DNA from: an uncultured Flammeovirgaceae bacterium
Lineage (GTDB): Bacteria; Bacteroidota; Bacteroidia; Cytophagales; Cyclobacteriaceae
Assembly (NCBI GenBank): GCA_937138955.1
Contig: CAKZPJ010000043.1
Span: forward strand, 1 to 7,152
DNA length: 7,152 nt
Reading direction: 5' to 3'
The notes beneath the pieces were generated by a model, which was given only the letters and a program-made list of their open reading frames with translations, was not told the origin of the DNA and did no database searches. Made by a program: the position numbers and the translations under genes. Below are positions 1 through 6,297 of the stretch, one piece after another. Within the stretch, counting starts at the first letter, position 1; every line of letters begins with the position of its first letter.

Positions 1-516
1 CGTATTTCCCACGAGGTACAACCGATTTTCCAGTAGCAACTCCTCTCTAATTGCAACATCATTCGGAACTACTGATACCACCGCAAAATCAATCTCATTA
101 TTCTTCAGACTATTCACTACTTGGGTTTTACTGGTTACATCCAGTATCAGATCAACCCCGGTATGCTCTTGTAAAAACCCGCTCAGAAAATAGGGAATAA
201 CATATTTCCCGGTGGAAGCAGATGAAATCTTTAACTGACCGGTAAAAAGTCCATTGTACTCCTTGGTTTTGTACTTAATAGCATCAGCCTCCTTCAGCAC
301 ATTTTCTGCTAACTCAGCAATCGATTGACCAAAGTCAGTGACGTACAGCTTTTTCCCGACTACTTCGGTGAGCGGAATATCGAACTGAAGCTGAAAATTC
401 TTTAGTTGGATCGACAAAGCGGGCTGAGTCATATGCATTTTTCGGGCAGCCCGAGTAATGCTCTTTTGCCGAACTACTTCTAGAAACACCCGTAGCTGAT
501 GCAAAGTATAATTCAT
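1..516 (-). CDS. LysR-family transcriptional regulator, CbbR-like (partial, C-terminus outside window)
   Basis: DNA-binding regulator of the LysR family, acting in the cytoplasm as an oligomer that binds DNA and senses a small effector. Reading leftward from ATG at 516-514, 172 codons stay open to the window edge. Residues 1-62 form the typical winged helix-turn-helix: the start MNYTLHQLRVF, then SITRAARKMHMTQPALS (19-35), the recognition-helix core, and a wing with IPLTEVVGKKLYVTDFG (47-63). A linker helix follows to about residue 88. The effector domain opens with GQLKISSASTGKYVIP and includes the IDFAVVS strand. Family members are usually about 300 residues, so roughly the last 130 lie outside. 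The YTLHQL start and TQPALSIQLK helix resemble the CbbR-like branch common in Bacteroidota. The gene is divergent from icd with 91 bases between starts, which suggests but does not prove that it controls icd and itself. The effector is unknown. Confidence 0.93.
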   Translation of the reverse strand, partial: MNYTLHQLRVFLEVVRQKSITRAARKMHMTQPALSIQLKNFQLQFDIPLTEVVGKKLYVTDFGQSIAELAENVLKEADAIKYKTKEYNGLFTGQLKISSASTGKYVIPYFLSGFLQEHTGVDLILDVTSKTQVVNSLKNNEIDFAVVSVVPNDVAIREELLLENRLYLVGNT

Positions 517-607
517 AAAAAAAATTTATCTATTACATAGAAAACATAAATAAAAATATATGAAAAGTTTGTATTTACTTTGCTTTCGAACTAAAAATTA
601 AACTAGT
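517..607. promoter_or_regulatory. Divergent promoter region between the LysR gene and icd
   Basis: This 91-base, strongly AT-rich spacer must hold the promoters for both flanking genes. On the plus strand TTACTTTG at 575-582 matches seven of eight positions of the Bacteroidota -7 consensus TAnnTTTG and would give an icd leader of roughly 20 bases. I see no clear -33 TTG at the proper distance, so the call is weak. On the minus strand, TATGTTTT (548-541) is a similar near match for the regulator. CATA-N10-TATG at 545-562 is a small dyad of the general size of a LysR operator (T-N11-A type), but such patterns arise easily in AT-rich DNA. Neither gene has a Shine-Dalgarno sequence. Confidence 0.4.
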
Positions 608-2041
608 ATGCAAAAAATTACGGTTGCCAAAGGCGACGGAATCGGTCCTGAAATTATGAACGCCACATTATCCATTCTAGAAGCGGCCAAGGCTCGGATA
701 GATTGGGATGAAATTGAAATTGGAGAAAAAGTATATTTGGGTGGAAACACCAGCGGTATTGATAAATCAGCCTGGGACAGCATCCGAAAGAATAAAGTGT
801 TTCTGAAAGCCCCTATCACCACTCCGCAGGGGGGAGGCTACAAAAGTCTGAACGTGACTATGCGGAAAGCATTAGGACTATTTGCCAACGTACGACCCTG
901 TAAAAGTTTTCATCCCTTTGTAAGCACCAAGCACCCGAAAATGGATGTAGTGATTGTTCGGGAAAACGAAGAAGACCTATACGCCGGAATAGAGCACCAG
1001 CAAACTGATGAAGTAGTACAGTGCCTGAAACTCATTACTCGCCCCGGTTGCGAAAAGATAGTTCGCTACGCCTTTGAGTACGCTCGCCTCTACAAACGCA
1101 AAAAGATAAGCTGCTTTACCAAAGACAATATAATGAAGCACACTGATGGCTTATTTCATCAGGTGTTCAAAGAAATTGCCCAAGAGTACCCCGATATTCA
1201 ATCAGACAACTGGATTGTGGATATTGGTGCTGCTCGCTTAGCCGATACCCCTGAAGATTTTGATGTAGTGGTGTTGCCAAACCTTTACGGTGATGTGGTT
1301 TCTGATATTACCGCTCAAATCTCGGGATCAGTTGGTTTAGCCGGATCGGCCAATATTGGTGAAAGCTGTGCCATGTTTGAAGCAATCCACGGTTCAGCTC
1401 CGACTATTGCCGGACAAAATATTGCGAACCCTTCTGGTTTACTACGAGCCTCGGTGATGATGCTTAACCACATCGGTCAGCAGGATGTAGCCGAACTGGT
1501 GAAAAATGCTTGGTCATGTACTCTGGAGGAAGGCATTCATACCCCAGATATTTACAAGGAAGGAGTCAGTAAGAAACAAGTGAGTACCACTGAATTTGCC
1601 GACTCGGTAATCAACCACTTAGGTAAAAAGCCTAAGGAGCTTCTTTCTGCCGAATACGCGAAAGATGTAAAGCTTAAAATTCCTACGTATGAGCGAAGAA
1701 AACCAGCCAATAAAGTGCTGAAAGGTGTGGATGTTTTCGTGGACTGGAAAGGCAAGAACCCCGACGAACTAGCTGAAAAGCTAACCAAGCTCAATAGCGA
1801 TATTAAGCTAACTATGATTACCAACCGAGGGGTTAAGGTTTGGCCCGAAGGCTTTGAAGAAACCTTTTGCACCGATCATTGGCGTTGCCGCTACGAAGTT
1901 GGGAACGACAACCCCGCCGCTAAAAGTTCTATTCCTGAGCTACTGGGAAATGCCCTACAGGAGGAAATAGATGTCATTAAAACTGAAAATCTGTATGAAT
2001 TCGACGGCGTAAGAGGCTACTCGCTGGGGCAGGGGCAGTAA
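608..2041 (+). CDS. icd: Isocitrate dehydrogenase, long Rickettsia/Thermus-type with C-terminal domain
   Basis: Converts isocitrate to 2-oxoglutarate and CO2 with reduction of NAD(P)+ in the TCA cycle; cytoplasmic. The 477 residues are full length for the long subfamily seen in Thermus and Rickettsia. KGDGIGPEI (8-16) opens the fold. Substrate residues are all visible: S80, N82 and R86 in KSLNVTMRK, R96 in FANVRP, R118 in VRENEEDLYAGIE, then Y125, K172 (TKDNIMK) and the metal-binding aspartates D205, D229 and D233. The cofactor loop HGSAPTIAGQNIANP spans 261-275. Residues about 345-477 form the extra C-terminal domain, with GVDVFVDWKG, TNRGVKVWP, DHWRCRY and the terminal EFDGVRGYSLGQG. At the positions that set cofactor choice (Lys-Tyr in NADP enzymes, Asp-Ile in NAD enzymes) this protein has T266-I267, so I leave NAD versus NADP open. 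The ATG at 608 suits the family N-terminus; the divergent LysR gene may regulate it. Confidence 0.95.
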   Translation: MQKITVAKGDGIGPEIMNATLSILEAAKARIDWDEIEIGEKVYLGGNTSGIDKSAWDSIRKNKVFLKAPITTPQGGGYKSLNVTMRKALGLFANVRPCKSFHPFVSTKHPKMDVVIVRENEEDLYAGIEHQQTDEVVQCLKLITRPGCEKIVRYAFEYARLYKRKKISCFTKDNIMKHTDGLFHQVFKEIAQEYPDIQSDNWIVDIGAARLADTPEDFDVVVLPNLYGDVVSDITAQISGSVGLAGSANIGESCAMFEAIHGSAPTIAGQNIANPSGLLRASVMMLNHIGQQDVAELVKNAWSCTLEEGIHTPDIYKEGVSKKQVSTTEFADSVINHLGKKPKELLSAEYAKDVKLKIPTYERRKPANKVLKGVDVFVDWKGKNPDELAEKLTKLNSDIKLTMITNRGVKVWPEGFEETFCTDHWRCRYEVGNDNPAAKSSIPELLGNALQEEIDVIKTENLYEFDGVRGYSLGQGQ

Positions 2042-2079
2042 TCTCAACTGCAATACAGTCGGTTAAATAAGAGTACAAT

Positions 2080-2160
2080 AACGTCATCGCAAGCAGGACG
2101 AAGCGATCTCACCCCCCCCAAGAAGGAGGTCGCCTCGTCATTTTGCCATCGCCTCACGTT
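2080..2160. repeat. Degenerate palindromic intergenic element after icd
   Basis: An imperfect inverted repeat begins 38 bases past the icd stop. The inner arms are GACGAAGCGATCTC (2097-2110) and GAGGTCGCCTCGTC (2126-2139), which pair at 12 of 14 positions plus one G-T wobble around a 15-base loop carrying a run of eight C. The outer ends AACGT (2080-2084) and ACGTT (2156-2160) are also complementary. The left half resembles the widespread GTCATTGCGAGxxxGACGAAGCAATCTC type of dispersed intergenic palindrome. No T-tract follows, so it is not a standard intrinsic terminator, although the hairpin could still protect or end the icd transcript. It may be a small non-autonomous mobile element. Confidence 0.6.
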
Positions 2161-2199
2161 GGATGTGCAGTGAAGGCAAAATTATAAAATATTCCTTGC

Positions 2200-2210
2200 A
2201 GTCACTTAAA
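2200..2210 (+). repeat. 11-base direct repeat, left copy (AGTCACTTAAA)
   Basis: AGTCACTTAAA occurs here and again at 2732-2742 in the same orientation. The two copies enclose the transposase remnant and about 520 bases in all. They could be remains of an insertion footprint or a chance pair in AT-rich DNA. No terminal inverted repeats are visible immediately inside them. Confidence 0.4.
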
Positions 2211-2232
2211 TGGACATGGCTTGTTCATAAAA

Positions 2233-2475
2233 CTAAGTGGTATCAAAACAATCAGGTAACCGCTCTGGGTTGTAAGCGATGGTTTCTCTTGTAATATTAA
2301 GGTTACCTACTTGGTTATATTTCTGCAACTGATTGATTGCTATATTTAAGAAAACCGCCATGGTTCGTATTAAGTTAGGCTTTTTGGTTCTAATACGATC
2401 TTCCCCAAAGGAAGTATAAGGAAATCAATAAAAAATTCGAATAGGCAACACATCTTTACCTCAATGGCCTTAATT
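2233..2475 (-). pseudogene. Decayed transposase C-terminus (ISAs1-like DDE family)
   Basis: Reading the minus strand, codons from 2424 down to the TAG at 2235-2233 give an open stretch of 63 residues that contains SFGEDRIRTKKPN, then MAVFLNIAINQLQKYN, then NITRETIAYNPERLPDCF. The order of an FGED-R-R-(T) motif, a hydrophobic LxNIAIxxL helix and a closing NI..R....NPER segment matches the C-terminal end of ISAs1-type DDE transposases as I know the family. Going upstream in the same frame are a TGA at 2427-2425, then GH-stop-G (stop 2463-2461) where the family has GHWG, then a TAA. The stop in GH-stop-G is what a TGG-to-TGA change would produce. No start codon, no upstream catalytic domain and no intact ends are visible, so this is a dead fragment. 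The family assignment is by eye and could be another IS4-related group. Confidence 0.6.
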
Positions 2476-2731
2476 TAACTGTCGGTGTCTATAGTGAACG
2501 GGCAGCTATTGAAAACCAATTCTTAAGTAGTTAGCGATAGAAATTTTAAACCTGTACTACCAAATCCTAATTTTTTATAGGTGTATCAAGGTCCCTAATC
2601 ATTCCATAAATACTGACACTTTCTGAGTTTGCAAAAAATTAGTTCGCTCTGTTGCGTAGGGTCGCCAACTGCTAAAGAAGACCAGATGCTTAGCATTAAT
2701 TAATCAAAAATTAACCTGTGTGTCTCATTTT

Positions 2732-2742
2732 AGTCACTTAAA
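2732..2742 (+). repeat. 11-base direct repeat, right copy (AGTCACTTAAA)
   Basis: Second copy of the sequence at 2200-2210, same orientation, lying 57 bases upstream of the sugar transporter start. It may be an insertion footprint, a regulatory site for the operon, or a coincidence. Confidence 0.4.
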
Positions 2743-2799
2743 CCGAAAAATTCATGGTTCTTCATCTGGGATCGTCTATTGATAAATAACGACGTAAGT

Positions 2800-4227
2800 A
2801 TGGCTATTGTCGCTCCTAAATTCGCCGAAAACTCTCAAACCCATTCAAATAGAGAATACAGAAGTGCCTTTGCCGTACTTACTGTGCTCTTTTTCATGTG
2901 GGGATTTATTACGTGCCTAAACGATATACTTATTCCCTATTTAAAAGCAATATTCGAGCTTAGCTACTTCGAAGCTATGCTGATACAATTTGCTTTTTTT
3001 GGGGCTTATTTTGTAGGATCGGTTATCTACTTTCTAATTTCGATTTCCTATGGTGATCCTATCGCAAAAGTAGGCTATAAGAATGGTATTGTATTGGGTC
3101 TGGTTATCGCTGCTATCGGTTGCGCTCTATTCATTCCTGCCGCTGCCTTCCTGTGGTACGGTTTTTTTCTAACTGCACTGTTCTGTCTAGGTATTGGACT
3201 GACCGTACTACAGATTGCAGCCAACCCCTACGTAGCCATATTAGGAAATCCGAAATTAGCATCCAGCCGACTGAACCTAGCGCAAGGTTTTAACTCCTTC
3301 GGATATACCATAGCTCCCGCTATCGGGGGGTTTCTTATTTTTAGCTTTTTCGGAGGAGAAAACGTTATTGGAGCTGACGCACTGAAGTTTCCCTATCTGG
3401 GCTTGAGTGTTTTATTTCTACTCCTAGCGGGCATAATCAAGCTATATGCTCTACCGAATGTTATACAGGACAAATCAGTGCTTAAAGGTGCTGAAGCATT
3501 GAAGCATCGTCATTTGGTGCTCGGTATGATAGCTATCTTCATGTACGTAGGCGGAGAGGTAACGATAGGTAGCTTACTGGTCAATTTCTTCGGTTTACCG
3601 GAAATTGCTGGCTTAGAAGAGACCGAAGCAGCAGCCTTTCTATCCTTGTACTGGGGGGGTACTATGATCGGTAGGTTTTTAGGAGCTATATCGTTAGGAA
3701 AGCAGGCGGAAGGTAGAAAATTCCTACTAATGACTATTACTGCGCTGGTAGCTTTTTTAGTAATCTACGGAGTTGTTTACCTCAACACCAACATTTCGCT
3801 AAGCGAAGTAGCGCCTTTTACTATCTTCATCGCGCTCAATTTACTGGCTTTCCGATTGGGTAGTTCTAGTGCTCACCGAACGTTGGCCCTGTTCTCGGCT
3901 ATCGTTATAGTGTTGTTGATAACTGTAGTAATGACCAGTGGCAGTGTAGCCTTTTGGTGCGTAATCTCTATCGGGCTTTTCAATTCTATTATGTGGTCTA
4001 ATGTATTTACACTGGCTATTCGTGGATTAGGTAAATACACCAGTCAGGCATCTTCTTTATTAGTCATGGCCATATTAGGCGGGGCACTTGTACCTCTACT
4101 ACAGGGAGCTTTGGCCGATGCCGTTGGCATACAAACATCTTTTGCGCTGCCAATTATCTGTTACGCATTTATATGCTACTACGGCCTGTCAGGATATAAA
4201 CAAAAACATCTGAGTAATTTGACCTAA
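2800..4227 (+). CDS. FHS-family sugar:proton symporter (FucP/GluP-like MFS transporter)
   Basis: Inner-membrane major-facilitator protein predicted to import a sugar with protons. I chose ATG 2800 (475 residues); an in-frame TTG at 2779 would add seven residues but is a poorer start. A polar N-tail (1-22) leads into about twelve hydrophobic helices. Helix 1 carries FFMWGFITCLNDILIPYL (31-48), the signature of the fucose-galactose-glucose symporter group; D42 aligns with the key Asp46 of E. coli FucP. The second signature, GLTVLQIAANPYVAILG (133-149), has Q138 where FucP has the functional Glu135; this Gln is usual in the GluP-like branch, so fucose should not be assumed. The NLAQGFNSFGYTIAP segment is also typical. 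At 475 residues it is longer than FucP (438), with added hydrophobic length around residues 330-390. It heads a likely operon with two dehydrogenases, which implies the imported sugar is oxidised. Confidence 0.9.
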   Translation: MAIVAPKFAENSQTHSNREYRSAFAVLTVLFFMWGFITCLNDILIPYLKAIFELSYFEAMLIQFAFFGAYFVGSVIYFLISISYGDPIAKVGYKNGIVLGLVIAAIGCALFIPAAAFLWYGFFLTALFCLGIGLTVLQIAANPYVAILGNPKLASSRLNLAQGFNSFGYTIAPAIGGFLIFSFFGGENVIGADALKFPYLGLSVLFLLLAGIIKLYALPNVIQDKSVLKGAEALKHRHLVLGMIAIFMYVGGEVTIGSLLVNFFGLPEIAGLEETEAAAFLSLYWGGTMIGRFLGAISLGKQAEGRKFLLMTITALVAFLVIYGVVYLNTNISLSEVAPFTIFIALNLLAFRLGSSSAHRTLALFSAIVIVLLITVVMTSGSVAFWCVISIGLFNSIMWSNVFTLAIRGLGKYTSQASSLLVMAILGGALVPLLQGALADAVGIQTSFALPIICYAFICYYGLSGYKQKHLSNLT

Positions 4228-4239
4228 ACGATTTTATCT

Positions 4240-5022
4240 ATGCGATTGAACCAGAAGAAAGCAATAGTAACCGGAGGCGCTTGTGGTATCGGCCGAGCGA
4301 TTGCCCAACGATTTTCCGAGGAAGGTGCGGAAGTATGTGTCTTAGACATCAACGATGAGGCAGCCTCTCAGGTAGTAGAAGAAATTGAGCAAAAAGGAGG
4401 GCAGGCTCACGCTATACACTGCGACGTAGGCGATGCCGAGCAGGTTACTTTGGCCTTTAACCGAGCTTTAGAGGTGATGGGTAGCCTAAATATACTAGTT
4501 AATAATACGGGAATCATCCGTCAGTCTTCAGTACTGCAGACCACCGAAGAAGATTGGGACTTAATTATTCGCACTAATTTGAAAAGCGTATTTCTGTGTA
4601 CACAGCGAGCACTGAAGGAAATGGTGTCGGCGGAACAAGGAGGAAGAATCATTGGCATTTCCAGTATTCATTCGGTGTTAAGTGAGCCTAATTGTTGTCA
4701 CTATACTGCCTCCAAAGGTGGAATGGAATCTTTTCTAAGGACGGTAGCTACCGAAATGGCTCCTCATAAAATCACGGCCAATTTTATCCGACCAGGAGCT
4801 ACTTATACTGACCTAACAATCCCAATGTATACCGATTCGGTGAAGCAATCGCTGTATAAAAGGGTTCCGCTAGGAGAAATTGCTGAGGCAAGGTGGATAG
4901 CGCATGCGGCAGTCTTTCTAGCCAGCGATGAGTCTCGCTACATGACGGGTCAGGATATGACCGTAGATGGAGGATTTGTAATGGATGGCTCTCTGCCTGA
5001 TGCAAAATATTGGGAAGAATAA
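4240..5022 (+). CDS. SDR-family NAD(P)-dependent oxidoreductase, likely sugar or sugar-acid dehydrogenase
   Basis: Classical short-chain dehydrogenase, 260 residues, full length, cytoplasmic. The Rossmann fold opens with TGGACGIG (11-18); D36 at the end of strand 2 favours NAD over NADP. D62 sits in the CDVGD adenine-site motif. NNTG (88-91) replaces the usual NNAG. N113, S142, Y155 and K159 (YTASK) make the catalytic tetrad. The tail has MTGQDMTVDGGF, then GSLPDAKYW. The NNxGIIR stretch recalls the KduD/gluconate 5-dehydrogenase group, whereas SSIHS...HYTASKGGM is closer to glucose 1-dehydrogenase-like proteins, so the substrate is unresolved. The start lies 12 bases after the transporter stop, which argues for co-transcription and for a role in oxidising the imported sugar or reducing a keto sugar acid. 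No SD sequence precedes ATG 4240. The stop overlaps a small AT-rich dyad (5015-5029) that is too weak to be a terminator. Confidence 0.88.
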   Translation: MRLNQKKAIVTGGACGIGRAIAQRFSEEGAEVCVLDINDEAASQVVEEIEQKGGQAHAIHCDVGDAEQVTLAFNRALEVMGSLNILVNNTGIIRQSSVLQTTEEDWDLIIRTNLKSVFLCTQRALKEMVSAEQGGRIIGISSIHSVLSEPNCCHYTASKGGMESFLRTVATEMAPHKITANFIRPGATYTDLTIPMYTDSVKQSLYKRVPLGEIAEARWIAHAAVFLASDESRYMTGQDMTVDGGFVMDGSLPDAKYWEE

Positions 5023-5142
5023 TATTCTTTCATTACGTTCATTCTGGCTCAAACGGATTTTGCTTTAGTATCTACCGGCGGTATGAACATTTCTAGTACC
5101 CTTTCTTAGCCAAACATAATCCATTTTTTAAAGCGATATTTA

Positions 5143-6210
5143 ATGAACAAACAACAATGTATTAATAGTGATTCGCTGATTGAGTGGGGACGGCTATGCT
5201 TGAGCGCAGTCGGAGTGGCTACTCAAGATGCTAGTTTTGTTAGTGAGAAATTGGTTCAAACCAGCTTGTGGGGTATTGATTCGCACGGTATTGCTCGATT
5301 GCCGCACTACCTAAATCGTATTTCCGCAGGTTCAATTAATCCTACTCCTCAGATTACAATAGACAATACAATGCCTAGTATCGCTAACCTAGACGGTAAT
5401 CATGGCTTAGGTATAGTGGTTATGGGTAGGGCTACCCAAGAGGTAGTTTCTATTGCCAAGAAAAACGGCATCGGGATTGTCGGAGTCCGGGAATCTTCCC
5501 ACTGTGGGGCTATTGGCATTTACGGAAGAATGATTGCGGATGCCGGATACATTGGCATTGTATTTACTCACTCCGATGCTTTTGTGGCTCCTCATCGGGG
5601 CTATCAGAAATTTTTAGGAACGAATCCTATCTGTATCAGTGCTCCTACCTCCGGCGGTCCGCCTATTTGCCTAGACATGGCTACCAGTGCGACGGCCTTT
5701 AATTATATTATGAACGCCCGCACCGAAAACCAGCCAATTCCTGACAATGTAGCCTATAACAGCAGCGGTGAGGCCACTGCTGATCCTCATCAAGTTTCCT
5801 CCCTGATGCCTATGGCCAACCACAAAGGGTACGCATTGGCTTTTGTGATTGATATCCTGTGTGGAGCACTTAACGGTATGCCGACCGATTTATCAATACC
5901 ACCGATGTACGAGGATCTTAAGGAACGAAGACACTTAGGTTCGTTGGTTCTAGCAATAGATCCATCCCGTTTCTTTGGGGGTGAGTATTTTACGCAATCG
6001 GTCGCTGCACTGGCTGACTCGGCGCACAATCAGCCCATTAAAGATCAAGCTAAACCTGTTTTGGTTCCGGGAGAGGATCACTATAAGTCGGAAGAAATAC
6101 GCCGAAGAGATGGGGTACCTATTGAACCAGGCTTGGCCGAACAAATTATTCTTTGGTGTAAAAAACTGAGCGTTCCCCTCCCCGAGGGATTAGAGTCGCC
6201 TTCCATTTAA
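5143..6210 (+). CDS. Malate/L-lactate dehydrogenase superfamily (Ldh_2) oxidoreductase
   Basis: NAD(P)-dependent 2-hydroxyacid/2-keto acid oxidoreductase of the family that includes AllD (ureidoglycolate), DlgD (2,3-diketo-L-gulonate), sulfolactate and malate dehydrogenases; cytoplasmic. The 355 residues are a normal length. Visible family motifs are GIDSHGIARLPHY (44-56) with H48 and R52, VRESSHCGAIGIYG (115-128) with the catalytic-site H120, KFLGTNPI and LDMATS of the unusual NAD-binding fold, and the ANHKGYALAFVIDIL helix followed by GSLVLAIDPSRF. W43 stands where the common RGxxSHG motif has Arg. ATG 5143 is the only reasonable start: an in-frame TAG lies at 5107-5109 with no start between. 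A 120-base gap separates it from the SDR gene, on the same strand, so it may share the operon transcript or have its own promoter. With a sugar porter and an SDR beside it, action on a keto sugar acid is likely; the exact substrate cannot be read from sequence. Confidence 0.9.
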   Translation: MNKQQCINSDSLIEWGRLCLSAVGVATQDASFVSEKLVQTSLWGIDSHGIARLPHYLNRISAGSINPTPQITIDNTMPSIANLDGNHGLGIVVMGRATQEVVSIAKKNGIGIVGVRESSHCGAIGIYGRMIADAGYIGIVFTHSDAFVAPHRGYQKFLGTNPICISAPTSGGPPICLDMATSATAFNYIMNARTENQPIPDNVAYNSSGEATADPHQVSSLMPMANHKGYALAFVIDILCGALNGMPTDLSIPPMYEDLKERRHLGSLVLAIDPSRFFGGEYFTQSVAALADSAHNQPIKDQAKPVLVPGEDHYKSEEIRRRDGVPIEPGLAEQIILWCKKLSVPLPEGLESPSI

Positions 6211-6297
6211 AACTATCTTCTTCCCCAATAGCTGAGCGCAGCTCCTTACTAAGTCAGCAGCTTGAAACATAAAGTAGTTAGTTCGGTAGCATTAAGT
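6211..6297. other. Short convergent intergenic region
   Basis: These 87 bases lie between two convergent genes, where bidirectional termination would be expected. The only structure I see is AGCTG-AGCG-CAGCT at 6230-6243, a five-pair stem with a four-base loop, without a T-tract on either side. I therefore do not call a terminator with confidence. Confidence 0.3.

Larger units (their letters stand above)
2042..2799. other. Long intergenic region with repeat and insertion-sequence debris
   Basis: About 750 bases separate icd from the sugar operon and contain no intact gene on either strand. The supported contents are a degenerate palindromic element at 2080-2160, a decayed minus-strand transposase fragment at about 2233-2475, and a pair of 11-base direct repeats at 2200-2210 and 2732-2742. 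The last 300 bases (about 2500-2799) must contain the promoter of the downstream operon, but I found no convincing -33/-7 pair and no clear operator there. Base composition falls and stop codons become frequent in all frames, as expected of non-coding or decaying DNA. Confidence 0.7.

Noticed and set aside
598..822. Minus-strand open frame of 74 codons over the start of icd
   Set aside because: It lies wholly opposite a well-supported gene, has no recognisable motif, and would leave no promoter space; it is a shadow frame.
1552..1872. Minus-strand open frame of 106 codons inside icd
   Set aside because: Antisense to the conserved C-terminal domain of isocitrate dehydrogenase; low-complexity Ser/Leu-rich translation with no domain signature.
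2112..2119. Run of eight C as a possible phase-variable tract
   Set aside because: It lies in the loop of a non-coding palindrome, far from any start codon or promoter spacing where slippage could switch a gene.
2254..2308. AGGTAACC (2254-2261) and GGTTACCT (2301-2308), an 8-base inverted repeat
   Set aside because: It falls inside the decayed transposase coding frame with a 39-base spacer; likely chance rather than an operator or hairpin.
2042..2799. CRISPR array, tRNA, small RNA or riboswitch in the long gap
   Set aside because: No regularly spaced repeats, no cloverleaf or known aptamer pattern could be recognised by eye.
3653..3659. Run of seven G inside the transporter as a slippage site
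   Set aside because: The frame is intact and seven G is short for a contingency locus; no alternative frame product is evident.
5015..5029. AAGAATA-A-TATTCTT dyad over the SDR stop codon as a terminator
   Set aside because: The one-base centre forces a five-pair AT-rich stem with no T-tract; too weak to stop transcription and the next gene is on the same strand.
5790..6169. Several overlapping open frames on both strands inside the Ldh_2 gene
   Set aside because: All coincide with a frame bearing full family motifs; none has an independent signature.
6230..6243. AGCTG-AGCG-CAGCT hairpin as a bidirectional terminator
   Set aside because: Only five pairs and no flanking T or A tracts; kept as a note and not called as a terminator.
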